Source: an uncultured Holophagaceae bacterium
GTDB taxonomy: Bacteria > Acidobacteriota > Holophagae > Holophagales > Holophagaceae
Direction: 5' to 3'
Length of the DNA stretch: 64,000 bases
Assembly (NCBI GenBank): GCA_903937385.1
Contig: CAIZZF010000026.1
Location: 372,001 to 436,000 of the forward strand
Positions 52,387 to 61,243 of the stretch are shown here, piece by piece. The translations under genes were made by a program, and so were the position numbers. The notes under the pieces were generated by a model. It did not search any database. It was not told the origin of the DNA and saw only the letters and a program-made list of their open reading frames with translations. Within the stretch, counting starts at the first letter, position 1; every line of letters begins with the position of its first letter.

Positions 52387-53247
52387 ATGCCCCGGTTGGT
52401 TGCCCTCCTGTGCTGCGCCTGCCTCCTGGGGGCAAGCACACCCAAAGGCACCCTGGTCATCGTGGGCGGCGGGGGCATGCCCCAGCCGATCCTCGATGCG
52501 TTCCTCCTCGCCTCCGGCGGGAAGGGCGGCGCCGTGGGCATCATCCCCACCTCCACCAGCGACCCCGATGGCGCGCTCAAGGAGTGGAAGGAGGACCTCG
52601 AGAAGGCGGGCCTCACCATGGTCTCCCTGGACGTCCGCAGCCGGGAGCAGGCCTCCGACCCCGAGCTGTTGGCCCGCGCCCGAACCTGCACGGGCTTCTG
52701 GTTCTCAGGAGGCGACCAGAACCGCGTGGGTGACAAGATCGTCGGCACCCCGCTGCAGAAGGTTGTCCGCGACCGTTACGAGGCCGGCGCCTGCATCGGC
52801 GGCACCAGCGCCGGAGCCGCCATCATGTCCAAGGTCATGCTCACGGGCGATGACCGCCACGGCAAGGAGGCCCTCTCCGAGTTCGGACCCGGCGCCTACC
52901 AGACCCGCGAAGGCATGGGCTTCCTGCCGGAAGGCGTCATCGTGGACCAGCACTTCCTCCGGCGCAGTCGCGAGAACCGCCTCTTCAGCGTGGTCATGGG
53001 GCGACCCGACCTGCTGGGCCTCGGCATCGACGAGGCCACGGCCCTGGTGGTCAAGGATGGCCAGGCCAAGGTCCTCGGGAACCGCTCGGTCATGGTCTTC
53101 GACCCTTCAGGCATGACCGTCCAGGGCGAGTCCTTCCGCGACCTCCGCATCCACGTGCTGCGCCCCGGTCAGTCCATCGATCTGGCCACCCGCAAGGTGA
53201 GTCAGCCACCAGAGGCGATAAACCTCAACCGCAAGGAGAAGAATTGA
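52387..53247 (+). CDS. Secreted cyanophycinase (peptidase family S51)
   Basis: 286 residues from the ATG at 52387. A short signal peptide (about 1-17) precedes the S51 fold. The nucleophile Ser141 is in GGTSAGAAI, the acidic/Gln loop is WFSGGDQNR, and the conserved VDQHFLRRSRENRL (His189) is a cyanophycinase signature. The enzyme cleaves the multi-Arg-polyAsp polymer cyanophycin to beta-Asp-Arg dipeptides. Secretion indicates attack on external polymer, as for known extracellular CphE. It overlaps the next gene by 4 bases (TTGA). Confidence 0.88.
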   Translation: MPRLVALLCCACLLGASTPKGTLVIVGGGGMPQPILDAFLLASGGKGGAVGIIPTSTSDPDGALKEWKEDLEKAGLTMVSLDVRSREQASDPELLARARTCTGFWFSGGDQNRVGDKIVGTPLQKVVRDRYEAGACIGGTSAGAAIMSKVMLTGDDRHGKEALSEFGPGAYQTREGMGFLPEGVIVDQHFLRRSRENRLFSVVMGRPDLLGLGIDEATALVVKDGQAKVLGNRSVMVFDPSGMTVQGESFRDLRIHVLRPGQSIDLATRKVSQPPEAINLNRKEKN

Positions 53248-54728
53248 CCACAAAGGGGCGGATGATCCTCGTCTTCCTGCTTGCGGTAGTCAGTCTCACT
53301 GCGGCCGCGCCGGCACCCTTCCCAGCCGATCACCGCACCATGACCAAGACTGTCTCCTACGCGGAGATGACCGCCTTCCTGACAGCGGTCGCTCGACCGG
53401 GCTTGATCACGGTCACCGAGGAGGGCCGCACGCACCAGGGCCGCCAGGTGCTGCTGGTGCGCCTGAATCGGGGTGGCACCAAGGCCCGCTTCCGGGTGCT
53501 GTACTACGCCCAGCAGCACGGCAACGAGGTGGCGGGCAAGGACGCGCTCCTGACCCTGATCCGGGACATCGCCCAGCATCCGGAGCTGCTGCCGGAGGAC
53601 GTGGACCTCTACCTCATGCCCATGCTGAATCCTGATGGCGCGGAGGCCCACCGCCGCCTGAACGGCGCGGGCGAGGACCTGAACCGGGACCACCTCCTGC
53701 TGGCCCAGCCCGAGACCCAGGCCCTGCACCGCGTGGCCCGGCGCATCCGGCCCCACCTGGCGGTGGACAGCCACGAGTTCGGGCGGGATGGGAAGGACTA
53801 CACCGACCGGGGCTGGGAGGCCTGGCCCCTCATCACCATGGACGCCGCCAACCATCCCCTCATTCCTGACTATCTCAAGACCGCGGGGCTGGAGGCCGTA
53901 GCCGCCGCCGCGCCCCTGCAGAAGAAGGCCGGCCACACCTACGCTCGCTACAGCGTGGGCGGTCCGCCGCCGGACGAGGAAATTCGGCCCTCCACACCTG
54001 AAGTCGATGACGGGCGCAACGGCATGGGCACCCTGGGCGCCCTGTCCTTCATCATCGAGGCCGGCGTCCGGCACCAGGCCAAGGAGCCCCAGGCGGACCT
54101 GGGCGCGCGGGTGGACGGCTACCGCATCCTCTACCGCCACCTGCTCGGCGACCGCGTCTGGCGCGACCGGGTCTACAAGCTTGCCGAGCGGGCCCGCCGC
54201 GAGCCCCTGCCGCCCTTCATCGCCACCAACGTCTTCTGGGCCAATCTAGGCGGCAAGGTCACCTCGGTGAAGGTGCTGGAGACCGCCACGGGCCGGGTAC
54301 TCGAGGTACCCACCGCCAACGCCATGACCGACCTGGTGGTGAAGGGCAGCGTCCCCACCCCCCGGGCCTATGCCATCGAGCCCGCCCTCGCCGCGCGCTT
54401 CCTGCCCGTCCTGGAAGCCCAGGGCCTGCGCTTCGAGGCCCTCAGCGCCCCCCGGCGGGCGCGGGTCGAGCGGGTCCGCCTGCTCCGCCTCGAAGAGCCC
54501 TACGACGAGCTCTACCAGCGCTACAAGGACCGGCAGATCGTCGAGCGCCAGGCCCCGGCCGACCTGGACCTGCCCGTGGGTACCCTCGTCGTGCCTCTTG
54601 ACCAGGACCTGGCCCGCCGGGCCATCCAGGTGCTGGAACCCTGCCTGCTCTATGGCCTCTACGGCTACCCTGGCTTCCGTGAGTCGGCGAAGCCCGGCGC
54701 CTTCCTGCCTGTGTCCCGTCTCTTCTGA
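53244..54728 (+). CDS. Secreted M14-family zinc carboxypeptidase
   Basis: 494 residues from a TTG that overlaps the preceding stop; AAGGAG lies 5 bases upstream. The signal peptide spans about 7-22. Zinc ligands are His92 and Glu95 (QQHGNEV) and His177 (DSHEFG). The substrate Arg is in EDLNRDH and the catalytic Glu272 is in FIIEAG. The second half (about 300-494) is an extra domain of unknown function. Family members trim C-terminal residues or cleave gamma-linked peptides. Here it may process dipeptides or side chains released by the cyanophycinase. Confidence 0.88.
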   Translation: MTTKGRMILVFLLAVVSLTAAAPAPFPADHRTMTKTVSYAEMTAFLTAVARPGLITVTEEGRTHQGRQVLLVRLNRGGTKARFRVLYYAQQHGNEVAGKDALLTLIRDIAQHPELLPEDVDLYLMPMLNPDGAEAHRRLNGAGEDLNRDHLLLAQPETQALHRVARRIRPHLAVDSHEFGRDGKDYTDRGWEAWPLITMDAANHPLIPDYLKTAGLEAVAAAAPLQKKAGHTYARYSVGGPPPDEEIRPSTPEVDDGRNGMGTLGALSFIIEAGVRHQAKEPQADLGARVDGYRILYRHLLGDRVWRDRVYKLAERARREPLPPFIATNVFWANLGGKVTSVKVLETATGRVLEVPTANAMTDLVVKGSVPTPRAYAIEPALAARFLPVLEAQGLRFEALSAPRRARVERVRLLRLEEPYDELYQRYKDRQIVERQAPADLDLPVGTLVVPLDQDLARRAIQVLEPCLLYGLYGYPGFRESAKPGAFLPVSRLF

Positions 54729-54761
54729 ACCCGCTCCGGATCGCATCCGGCTGGAGTTCCC

Positions 54762-55925
54762 ATGCTGCTGCTCATCAAAAACGTGGAAGTCTACGCACCC
54801 GACCCCGGAGGCACCTGCGACCTGCTGATCGGCGGCGGGAAGATCCTGCGCATGGAAGCGGACATCCGCATCCCCCGCAAGTACTGCGAGGTCATCGACG
54901 GCCGGAACCACAAGGCCGTGCCGGGCTTCATCGACGGTCACGTACACATCATGGGCGGCGGCGGCGAGGGCGGCTTTGCCACCCGCACGCCGGGCCTGCC
55001 CCTCACGGATGCCATCCTGGGCGGCGTGACCACCGTGGTGGGCTGCCTGGGCACCGACGGCTACACGCGGCACATGGCCGGCCTCCTCGCCAAGGCCAAG
55101 GGCCTCGAGGAAGAAGGCCTCAGCACCTTCATCTACTCCGGCTCCTACGGGCTGCCCCTGCGCACCCTCATGCCCAGCCTCGAGGAGGATCTCCTCTTCA
55201 TCGATAAGGTGATCGGAGCTGGGGAAGTGGCGCTCTCGGACCACCGCTCCAGCCAGCCCACTTTCGAGGCCTTCGCCCAGCTGGTGGCCATGGCCCGGCG
55301 CGGCGGGATGCTCTCGGGCAAGGCCGGCATCGTCAACGTCCACCTGGGCGACGGCGCCCGGGGCCTGGACTTCCTGCGGCGCATCGCCGCCGAGACGGAG
55401 CTGCCCCTCACCCAGATGTGGCCCACGCATATCAACCGCAACCCGCACCTCTTCGAGGAGGGTATCGCCCACGCGAAGGCTGGCGGCTTCGTGGACTTCA
55501 CCACCTCGACCCTGGCCTCCTACCTCGAGGATGGCGAGATCCCCTGCGCCAAGGCCCTGCGCCGCATGCTGGAAGCGGGCGTGGATCCTGGCCAGATCAC
55601 CTTCACCTCCGATGGCCAGGGCAGCCTGCCGGACTGGGACCGGAACGGCCGCCTGCAGGACATCTCCGTAGGCCGGGTCACCTCGCTGTTCCCGGCGGTG
55701 CGCGAGGCGGTGCAGGCCGAGGGTCTCGCCCTTGAGACCGCCCTCCGGGTGATCACCGCCAACCCTGCCCGCATCTTGAAGCTGCGCAGCAAGGGCCAGC
55801 TGGCTCCCGGCATGGACGCGGACGTGGTACTGCTCAGCAAGGACCTGGAGGTCCGCAGCGTCGTGGCCAAGGGCCAGCTGCTCATGAAGGCCGGGCGTCC
55901 CCTGACCAAGGGGAGGTTCGAGTGA
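54762..55925 (+). CDS. iadA: Isoaspartyl (beta-aspartyl) dipeptidase
   Basis: 387 residues, cytoplasmic, with no signal peptide. It is an amidohydrolase barrel with His60 and His62 (GHVHIMGGGGEGG), His194 (VHLGD), His223 (THINRN) and Asp284 (TSDGQGS). SDHRSSQP and the tail LAPGMDADVVLLSKDLEV fit IadA. The E. coli carboxylated Lys162 that bridges the metals corresponds to Glu155 here (GAGEVALSDHRS). The enzyme splits beta-Asp-X dipeptides, the product of cyanophycinase. It is 33 bases after the carboxypeptidase gene and overlaps the permease gene by 4 bases. Confidence 0.93.
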   Translation: MLLLIKNVEVYAPDPGGTCDLLIGGGKILRMEADIRIPRKYCEVIDGRNHKAVPGFIDGHVHIMGGGGEGGFATRTPGLPLTDAILGGVTTVVGCLGTDGYTRHMAGLLAKAKGLEEEGLSTFIYSGSYGLPLRTLMPSLEEDLLFIDKVIGAGEVALSDHRSSQPTFEAFAQLVAMARRGGMLSGKAGIVNVHLGDGARGLDFLRRIAAETELPLTQMWPTHINRNPHLFEEGIAHAKAGGFVDFTTSTLASYLEDGEIPCAKALRRMLEAGVDPGQITFTSDGQGSLPDWDRNGRLQDISVGRVTSLFPAVREAVQAEGLALETALRVITANPARILKLRSKGQLAPGMDADVVLLSKDLEVRSVVAKGQLLMKAGRPLTKGRFE

Positions 55926-57358
55926 GTGCACCGGAAACCACGACGCCGGCGGCGCCCCCCGCCCGGCAGATGCCCCACACCCTGGTGATCGTCGGGGCCC
56001 TGATCGTCCTGGTGCTGGTGCTGTCCTGGCTCATCCCCTCGGGCGAGTACCAGCGCACCGCCGTGGAGACCAGCGAGGGCATCCGGAAGGTCACCATCCC
56101 CGGCACCTTCCACCTGGTGCCCAAGGTCCTCCTGGGCCTGCAGGCCCTGCTGCTGGCCCCCATCAAGGGCTTCCTGGACGGGTCCCTGCTCATCTGCTTC
56201 CTGCTGGTGATCGGCGGAACCTTCGCCGTGTTCCAGGAGACCGGCGCCGTGGAGTCCGGCATCTGTGGGCTGACGGACGTCCTGGCCCGGCGGCCCGCCC
56301 TGAAAGGTCTGGTGATCCCGGTCCTGATGACGGTGTTCTCCCTGGCTGGCGGCATCTTCGGCATGGCCGAGGAGATCATCCCCTTCGTCATCATCTTCAT
56401 CCCCCTGGCCCGGCGCCTGGGCTACGACTCCATCGTGGGGATCTGCATCCCGTTCCTGGGAGCGGCGGCCGGCTTCGCGGCGGCCTTCTTCAACCCCTTC
56501 ACCGTCGGCATCGCCCAGAGCATCGCCGGCCTGCCCCTCTACTCCGGCCTGGCCTACCGGCTGGTCACCTGGGTGATCGGCACCACCGTGGTGATCACCT
56601 ACGTGATGCTCTATGCCCACCGTGTGAAGCGGGACCCGACCCTCAGCCCGGTCTATGACCTGGACCTCGAGCGGGGCAGCCTCTCCGAGACTTCCGCTGG
56701 CCCCGCCTGGGATGCCCGCAAAGTCGCCGCGCTGGTCCTCTTCGCCGGCTGCATGCTGCTGTTGGTGGTGGGCGTGCTGCGCTGGAAGTGGTACATGGAG
56801 GAGATCGCCGTGCTGTTCTTCGGCATGGGCATCGCCCTCGGCGTGGTGGGCGGCCTCAGCCCCAGCCGCATCGCCGCGGTCTTCGTGGTCGGGGCCAAGG
56901 ACATGGTGAGCGTGGTCTTCATCGTGGCCTGCGCCCGGGCATTGCTGATCATCGCCCAGGACGCCCGCATCATGGATACGATGCTCTTCGCCGCCTCCAA
57001 GGCCATGGCCATGCTGCCCCGGGTGGTCGTGGCCCAGGTGATGTTCCTCATCCAGTCGGGGATCAACTTCCTCATCCACTCGGGCACGGCCCAGGCCGCC
57101 CTGACCATGCCAATCATGGCGCCGCTCTCCGACCTGGTCGGCGTCACGCGCCAGACGGCGGTCTACGCGTTTCAGCTCTGCGAGTTCGTGAATCCCATCC
57201 TGCCCACCTCCGCCGTCACCATGGGTGTGCTCGGGGCCGCGAAGATCCCCTGGGACAAGTGGGCCCGCTGGTTCCTGCCCCTCCTGGTGATCCTGGTGCT
57301 GCTCAGCTTCCTGCTGCTCATCCCGCCCGTGCTGTTCTTCCACTGGGGCCCCGCGTGA
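55922..57358 (+). CDS. YfcC/DcuC-superfamily permease
   Basis: 478 residues from a GTG overlapping iadA by 4 bases. About twelve helices. The YfcC-type segments are LSWLIPSGEY at the start, VLMTVFSLAGGIFGMAEEIIPFV in the middle, and LFHSGTAQAALTMP-like FLIHSGTAQAALTMPIMAPLSDLVGVTRQTAV near the end. Relatives carry C4-dicarboxylates, arginine/ornithine or short peptides. In this operon the likely cargo is the beta-aspartyl dipeptide or its amino acids. The assignment of substrate is inference. Confidence 0.88.
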   Translation: MSAPETTTPAAPPARQMPHTLVIVGALIVLVLVLSWLIPSGEYQRTAVETSEGIRKVTIPGTFHLVPKVLLGLQALLLAPIKGFLDGSLLICFLLVIGGTFAVFQETGAVESGICGLTDVLARRPALKGLVIPVLMTVFSLAGGIFGMAEEIIPFVIIFIPLARRLGYDSIVGICIPFLGAAAGFAAAFFNPFTVGIAQSIAGLPLYSGLAYRLVTWVIGTTVVITYVMLYAHRVKRDPTLSPVYDLDLERGSLSETSAGPAWDARKVAALVLFAGCMLLLVVGVLRWKWYMEEIAVLFFGMGIALGVVGGLSPSRIAAVFVVGAKDMVSVVFIVACARALLIIAQDARIMDTMLFAASKAMAMLPRVVVAQVMFLIQSGINFLIHSGTAQAALTMPIMAPLSDLVGVTRQTAVYAFQLCEFVNPILPTSAVTMGVLGAAKIPWDKWARWFLPLLVILVLLSFLLLIPPVLFFHWGPA

Positions 57359-58917
57359 GCCTGCGTTCCCTCGCCCTCCTGGCGCTGCTGGCCAGCGGGG
57401 CGCTGGCCCAGGGCACTGCGCCTGATGCCACTGCGGACTTCATCCGGGTCACCGGGACCGAGCCCCTGCCCGCGCCCCTGCCTGCCCTCGTGGACGGCCT
57501 GGAAGCCTCACGGCTCAGAGCGCACATCGCCTTCCTCAGCGACCCGAAGCGCGAGGGCCGGGGCCTGGGTAGCCGCGGACTCGAGGCCACGGTGCGCTAC
57601 CTCCAAGAGCAGGTGAAAGCCGCGGGCCTGCCGCCCCTGGGACCAGGCTATTTCCAGACCGTGCCGCTGCGAGAGGTGCGGCCCGGCCAGGGCACCGTCC
57701 GGCTAACGCTTGGATCTGCCAGCCTCACCTTCCGCGCGGGCCGGGACGCCGTCCTCCCCACGGTGGCCCCGAGCAGACTCGAAGGTCCCTGCGTGTTCGT
57801 CGGATTCGGCATCCAGGAGCCCGGCCTGGGCCACGATGACTTCCGGGGCCTGGACGTCCGCGGCAAGGTGGTGATCTTCCGCGATGGCATCCCCTCCGGC
57901 GCCGCCTGGCAGAAGCCCGAGCTGCTCGAAAAATACCTCTCCAGCCGCCCCGCAGATCGCTACGATGCCCGCCTGGCCCTGCTCGAAAAGCTCGGCGCCC
58001 GGGCGGCCATCGCCCTGGAAGAGGGCCTGGACCAGCGCATCAGGGTGGGCAAGGAACCGGCCCTGCCCTACTTTCTGGCAGCACCCGGCGTACCCAGCTC
58101 TGGCGAGCCGCCGCTGGCGCGGCTGGCACTCACGCCGGGGCTGCGCACCCTGCTGCAAGGGCCCCGGGAAGGCACGGCCAACCTCGTCATCCGAGGCCGG
58201 GTGCGGGCGCTCCAGGGCCAGAACCTGCTCGCCCGCCTGGAAGGCTCGGATCCTGCCCTGCGCCGGGAGGCCATCCTGCTCGGCGCCCACATGGACCACC
58301 TCGGCATGCCCGCGGGTGTCCTGCATCCCGGCGCCGATGACAACGCCTCGGGCGTGGCGGCGCTGCTGGAGATCCTGCGATCCCTGGCCGCCAGTCCCAT
58401 CCATCCCCGCCGCACGGTGCTCTTCGCCTTCTGGACCGGCGAGGAAGAGGGCAAGTTCGGTTCCGGCCACTACACCCGCCAGCCCCGCTGGCCCCTGGCC
58501 ACCACGAGTGCCTACCTGAACCTCGACATGATCGGCCATCCCTGGCCCCAAGAGGCACTCCGGACCCTGGTGGCGGAAGCGGGCCTGAAGCAGCCGGAGG
58601 CCTTCCTCGACGGACTTGCGCCCGCCCACTTCGCGGAGCCGGGCCTCAGCACCAGTCACCGCGAGCTCGGCCCCGTCCTCGCGCTGGCCGGTCGTGGCAC
58701 CGGCATGTCCCTGCACCTGGACTGGACCGACGGCAAGAACGGCGGCAGCGACTACCGGGACTTCGCCCGGCGCGAGGTGCCCTTCGTGCGCTTCTTTGGC
58801 GACTACTTCCCGGGCTACCACAAGCCCGGGGACACCCTCGACCAGCTGGACCCCGAACAGGTGCGCCGCATGGCCCGCCTCGCCCTCGCCACCGCCTGGC
58901 TGCTGGCCGATCGGTAA
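57355..58917 (+). CDS. Secreted M28-family zinc aminopeptidase with PA domain
   Basis: 520 residues from a GTG overlapping the permease stop (GTGA). The signal peptide spans 1-18 (LASGALAQ). A PA-like insert lies about 140-180 (FVGFGIQEPGLGHDDFRGLDVRGKVVIF). Zinc ligands and catalytic residues are in GAHMDHLG (His312), GADDNASG (Asp328-329), TGEEEG (Glu363-365), LNLDMIG (Asp391) and the late YHKPGDT. It removes N-terminal amino acids from peptides outside the cytoplasm. It closes the peptide-scavenging operon. Confidence 0.9.
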   Translation: MSLRSLALLALLASGALAQGTAPDATADFIRVTGTEPLPAPLPALVDGLEASRLRAHIAFLSDPKREGRGLGSRGLEATVRYLQEQVKAAGLPPLGPGYFQTVPLREVRPGQGTVRLTLGSASLTFRAGRDAVLPTVAPSRLEGPCVFVGFGIQEPGLGHDDFRGLDVRGKVVIFRDGIPSGAAWQKPELLEKYLSSRPADRYDARLALLEKLGARAAIALEEGLDQRIRVGKEPALPYFLAAPGVPSSGEPPLARLALTPGLRTLLQGPREGTANLVIRGRVRALQGQNLLARLEGSDPALRREAILLGAHMDHLGMPAGVLHPGADDNASGVAALLEILRSLAASPIHPRRTVLFAFWTGEEEGKFGSGHYTRQPRWPLATTSAYLNLDMIGHPWPQEALRTLVAEAGLKQPEAFLDGLAPAHFAEPGLSTSHRELGPVLALAGRGTGMSLHLDWTDGKNGGSDYRDFARREVPFVRFFGDYFPGYHKPGDTLDQLDPEQVRRMARLALATAWLLADR

Positions 58918-58954
58918 GCCCGGATCTGCAGGATGAGCCCAGCCCCAGAAACGG

Positions 58955-59767
58955 TCAGCGTCCCAGGCCTGCCTCGAAGGTCCGCAGGGCCTTGAGGAGC
59001 GCGGCTGGTGCATCCCACATCACCCAGTGCCGGGTGCCGGGGACGTGGATGACCTGGAACTTGGACAGGTCCTTGAACCCGTGCTGGGCCAGGAAGGCGG
59101 CCTTCTGGGCCGGATCGGGGTCCTCAGGCGCCGAGGACAGGTCCAGCACCGGCAGCCGCAGCTGGGCGTGGCGACCACCCAGGGGATCCAGACACAGGCC
59201 CCGCAGGTAGGCCTGCAGCGCCTTCGGCGGCACCCGCAGGGCCTCGGCCACCACCCGCTTGGTCTGCTCCTGGGAGCTGGTCATCAGGCCCAGGAAGATC
59301 CCCAGGGCCATGCCTGGATCCTGGCCCATGCTCACGGCGGTGGGCTCCATGTAGGCCGTCGGCAGGGCACTCAGGAAGCTGTCCACCAGGAGCAGCCCCC
59401 GAAAGGCCGTGGGATCTTCCAGGATGGCCCTGGCGCCGAGGGGGCCACCCATGGAGTGGCCGACCACCAGGCAGGGAGCCAGCCCTTCCTGGCGCACCAA
59501 CCCGGCGAGGCCCTTGGCCACGGCGCCGAATTCCGCCCGCCCATCCACTTCAGCGGGCCCAGGGCTCCCGCCACTGCCGGGCAGGTCCACGCTCAGGACC
59601 ATGTGGTCCCGCGCGAGTTCGGCAGCCACCTCAGCCCAGACCTCCTTGTTGCCACCGAACCCGTGGATCAGCAGGATGCCAGGCCCCTTGCCAACCTTGG
59701 TGAAGGGCGGCGGGGTCGCCTGGAGGCACAGGGCCGCAAGGCAGATCATCAGGATGCGGCAGCCCAT
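58955..59767 (-). CDS. Secreted alpha/beta-hydrolase
   Basis: 270 residues. A short hydrophobic N-terminus (about 1-17) suggests export. The oxyanion region is LLIHGFGGNKEVW, the nucleophile is VGHSMGGPLGA (Ser near residue 104), and the catalytic His is in GTRHWVMWDAP. An acidic residue near APEDPD completes the triad. It converges with the M28 gene and is downstream of the CapA-like gene on the same strand (35 bases). Substrate is unknown. Confidence 0.82.
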   Translation of the reverse strand: MGCRILMICLAALCLQATPPPFTKVGKGPGILLIHGFGGNKEVWAEVAAELARDHMVLSVDLPGSGGSPGPAEVDGRAEFGAVAKGLAGLVRQEGLAPCLVVGHSMGGPLGARAILEDPTAFRGLLLVDSFLSALPTAYMEPTAVSMGQDPGMALGIFLGLMTSSQEQTKRVVAEALRVPPKALQAYLRGLCLDPLGGRHAQLRLPVLDLSSAPEDPDPAQKAAFLAQHGFKDLSKFQVIHVPGTRHWVMWDAPAALLKALRTFEAGLGR

Positions 59768-59802
59768 GGGGACCTCGAGAAAGATCCTTCAGCATCGCAG
59801 GA

Positions 59803-61131
59803 TCAGGGAAGCTGGACCTCGCCGTACCAACCCTTGAGGCTGATCTTGGTGCCGTAGGGGGCGGACAGCCTCTGCAGGAGGGCGATGATCTCGCCGCCCC
59901 GCTTGGTGCTGGCCAGGCGGGGCACGCCGTAGAGGGGGCCTTCGTCGTCGATGGTCACAGGCAACAGCTGGATCCGCTTCAGCTTTCCCTGGTTCATCGT
60001 CATGCGGACCATCACGGTCTCCAGCACTTCGCGGGACTCGCGGCGGTCGAACACCGAGACGTTGGCGGGGCGGGGCATCTCGATGTCGCGCTGGTGGATG
60101 ACATCCGCGGGGATCCGCTCCGGGGTGCGGTACTGGTAGATGAAGTCGCCGAGGCTGTAGAAGATGGGCCGCCCCTGGTAGAGCTCGATGCCGCGCAGGA
60201 CGTGGGGGCCGGTGCCGATCACCATGTCCGCCCCGGCCTCGATGGCCCGGCGGAACATGATCTGGTCGTTGGGCGGGGTGGTGTCCTGGATGCCGTACGC
60301 GCGGTGGTGGGTCACGTCGTGGTTGTGCAGGGTGACCAGCAGCAGGTCCGCATGGCGCCGAGCCAGGACGATGTCATCCTCCATCGCCTTCACGTCGGAC
60401 TCCAGGGGGCCTTCCACCTTCTCCACCTTGCCGTCCCGCACCGCGAGGATGACGGCGGGGTCGATGGTCGCCAGGGACGGTGCGGAGGGGTCCTTGCTGC
60501 GGTACTTGGCGGTCCAGTAGCGCATGTAAGAGAGCAGGGAGACCCGGGTCTTGAAACCGGCCAGCTCCAGGGTGCCCGGGGCTCGCGCCTCGGCCAGGGT
60601 GGCGCCGGCGCCGGCATAGGTGATGTTCGAATGATCCAGGGCCTTCAGGCACTCCTTGAGCCCCTCGGGGCCGAAGTCCAGGGCATGGTTGTTGGCCAGG
60701 CTCACCAGGTTGATGCCCGTCCGCGCCAGCTCCCAGCGGAAGTCCCGGGGCGCCCGGAAGTTGTAGAAGGGCCGCTGGAGGTCCGGCCGGTCGTTCAGCG
60801 AGAACTCCATGTTGCCATAGGCGATGTCGGCCTCCTGCATGAGGCGCAACAGGCCCGCTCGCTCGGGGGCTTCCAGGTGGCTGATTTTCTCGTTGAAGAT
60901 CATGTCGCCCACCGCCGTGATGACGAGGTCGCCCGACTCCTCCTTGAGCAGCTCGCCGAGGCGGCCCGCCCAGTCGATGCGCTCGGGCTTCTCCGGGGGC
61001 TGGACAAGGTGCCGGTAGACCGAGCGGGGATCGTCCTTGGCGGACTCCGGCTTGGCCTGGGCGAGGGCGGGCAGTCCGCACAGCAGCGCTGCCATGGCCA
61101 GGACTCGATGGACTCGGGGCGTCCCGGGCAT
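59803..61131 (-). CDS. CapA/PgsA-family metallophosphatase-like protein
   Basis: 442 residues from the ATG at 61131 (AGGAGG upstream). The signal peptide ends near LPALAQA. The fold has the CapA motifs VITAVGDMIFNEK, NMEFSL, LANNHALDFG, VTLHNHDVTHHRAYGIQ, GADMVIGTGPHVLRGIELYQG and FYSLGDFIYQ. In Bacillus, PgsA/CapA assists poly-gamma-glutamate synthesis; many secreted homologues have no synthase partner. No capB/capC gene is near, so a role in polymer production is unsupported here. Confidence 0.85.
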   Translation of the reverse strand: MPGTPRVHRVLAMAALLCGLPALAQAKPESAKDDPRSVYRHLVQPPEKPERIDWAGRLGELLKEESGDLVITAVGDMIFNEKISHLEAPERAGLLRLMQEADIAYGNMEFSLNDRPDLQRPFYNFRAPRDFRWELARTGINLVSLANNHALDFGPEGLKECLKALDHSNITYAGAGATLAEARAPGTLELAGFKTRVSLLSYMRYWTAKYRSKDPSAPSLATIDPAVILAVRDGKVEKVEGPLESDVKAMEDDIVLARRHADLLLVTLHNHDVTHHRAYGIQDTTPPNDQIMFRRAIEAGADMVIGTGPHVLRGIELYQGRPIFYSLGDFIYQYRTPERIPADVIHQRDIEMPRPANVSVFDRRESREVLETVMVRMTMNQGKLKRIQLLPVTIDDEGPLYGVPRLASTKRGGEIIALLQRLSAPYGTKISLKGWYGEVQLP

Positions 61132-61243
61132 GGTGACCTCCTGCAAGAAAGGTGGTGCTGCGCAATTTTGTTTCATCCAGCGCCATCCTGCAAAGTATTT
61201 CAATCAGCTCACCGGGGTGGCCCCGGGGCCTTATCCTGGAGCC

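Noticed and set aside
59803..61131. Poly-gamma-glutamate capsule synthesis locus
   Set aside because: Only the CapA/PgsA-like gene is present; no ligase (CapB) or CapC gene is adjacent.
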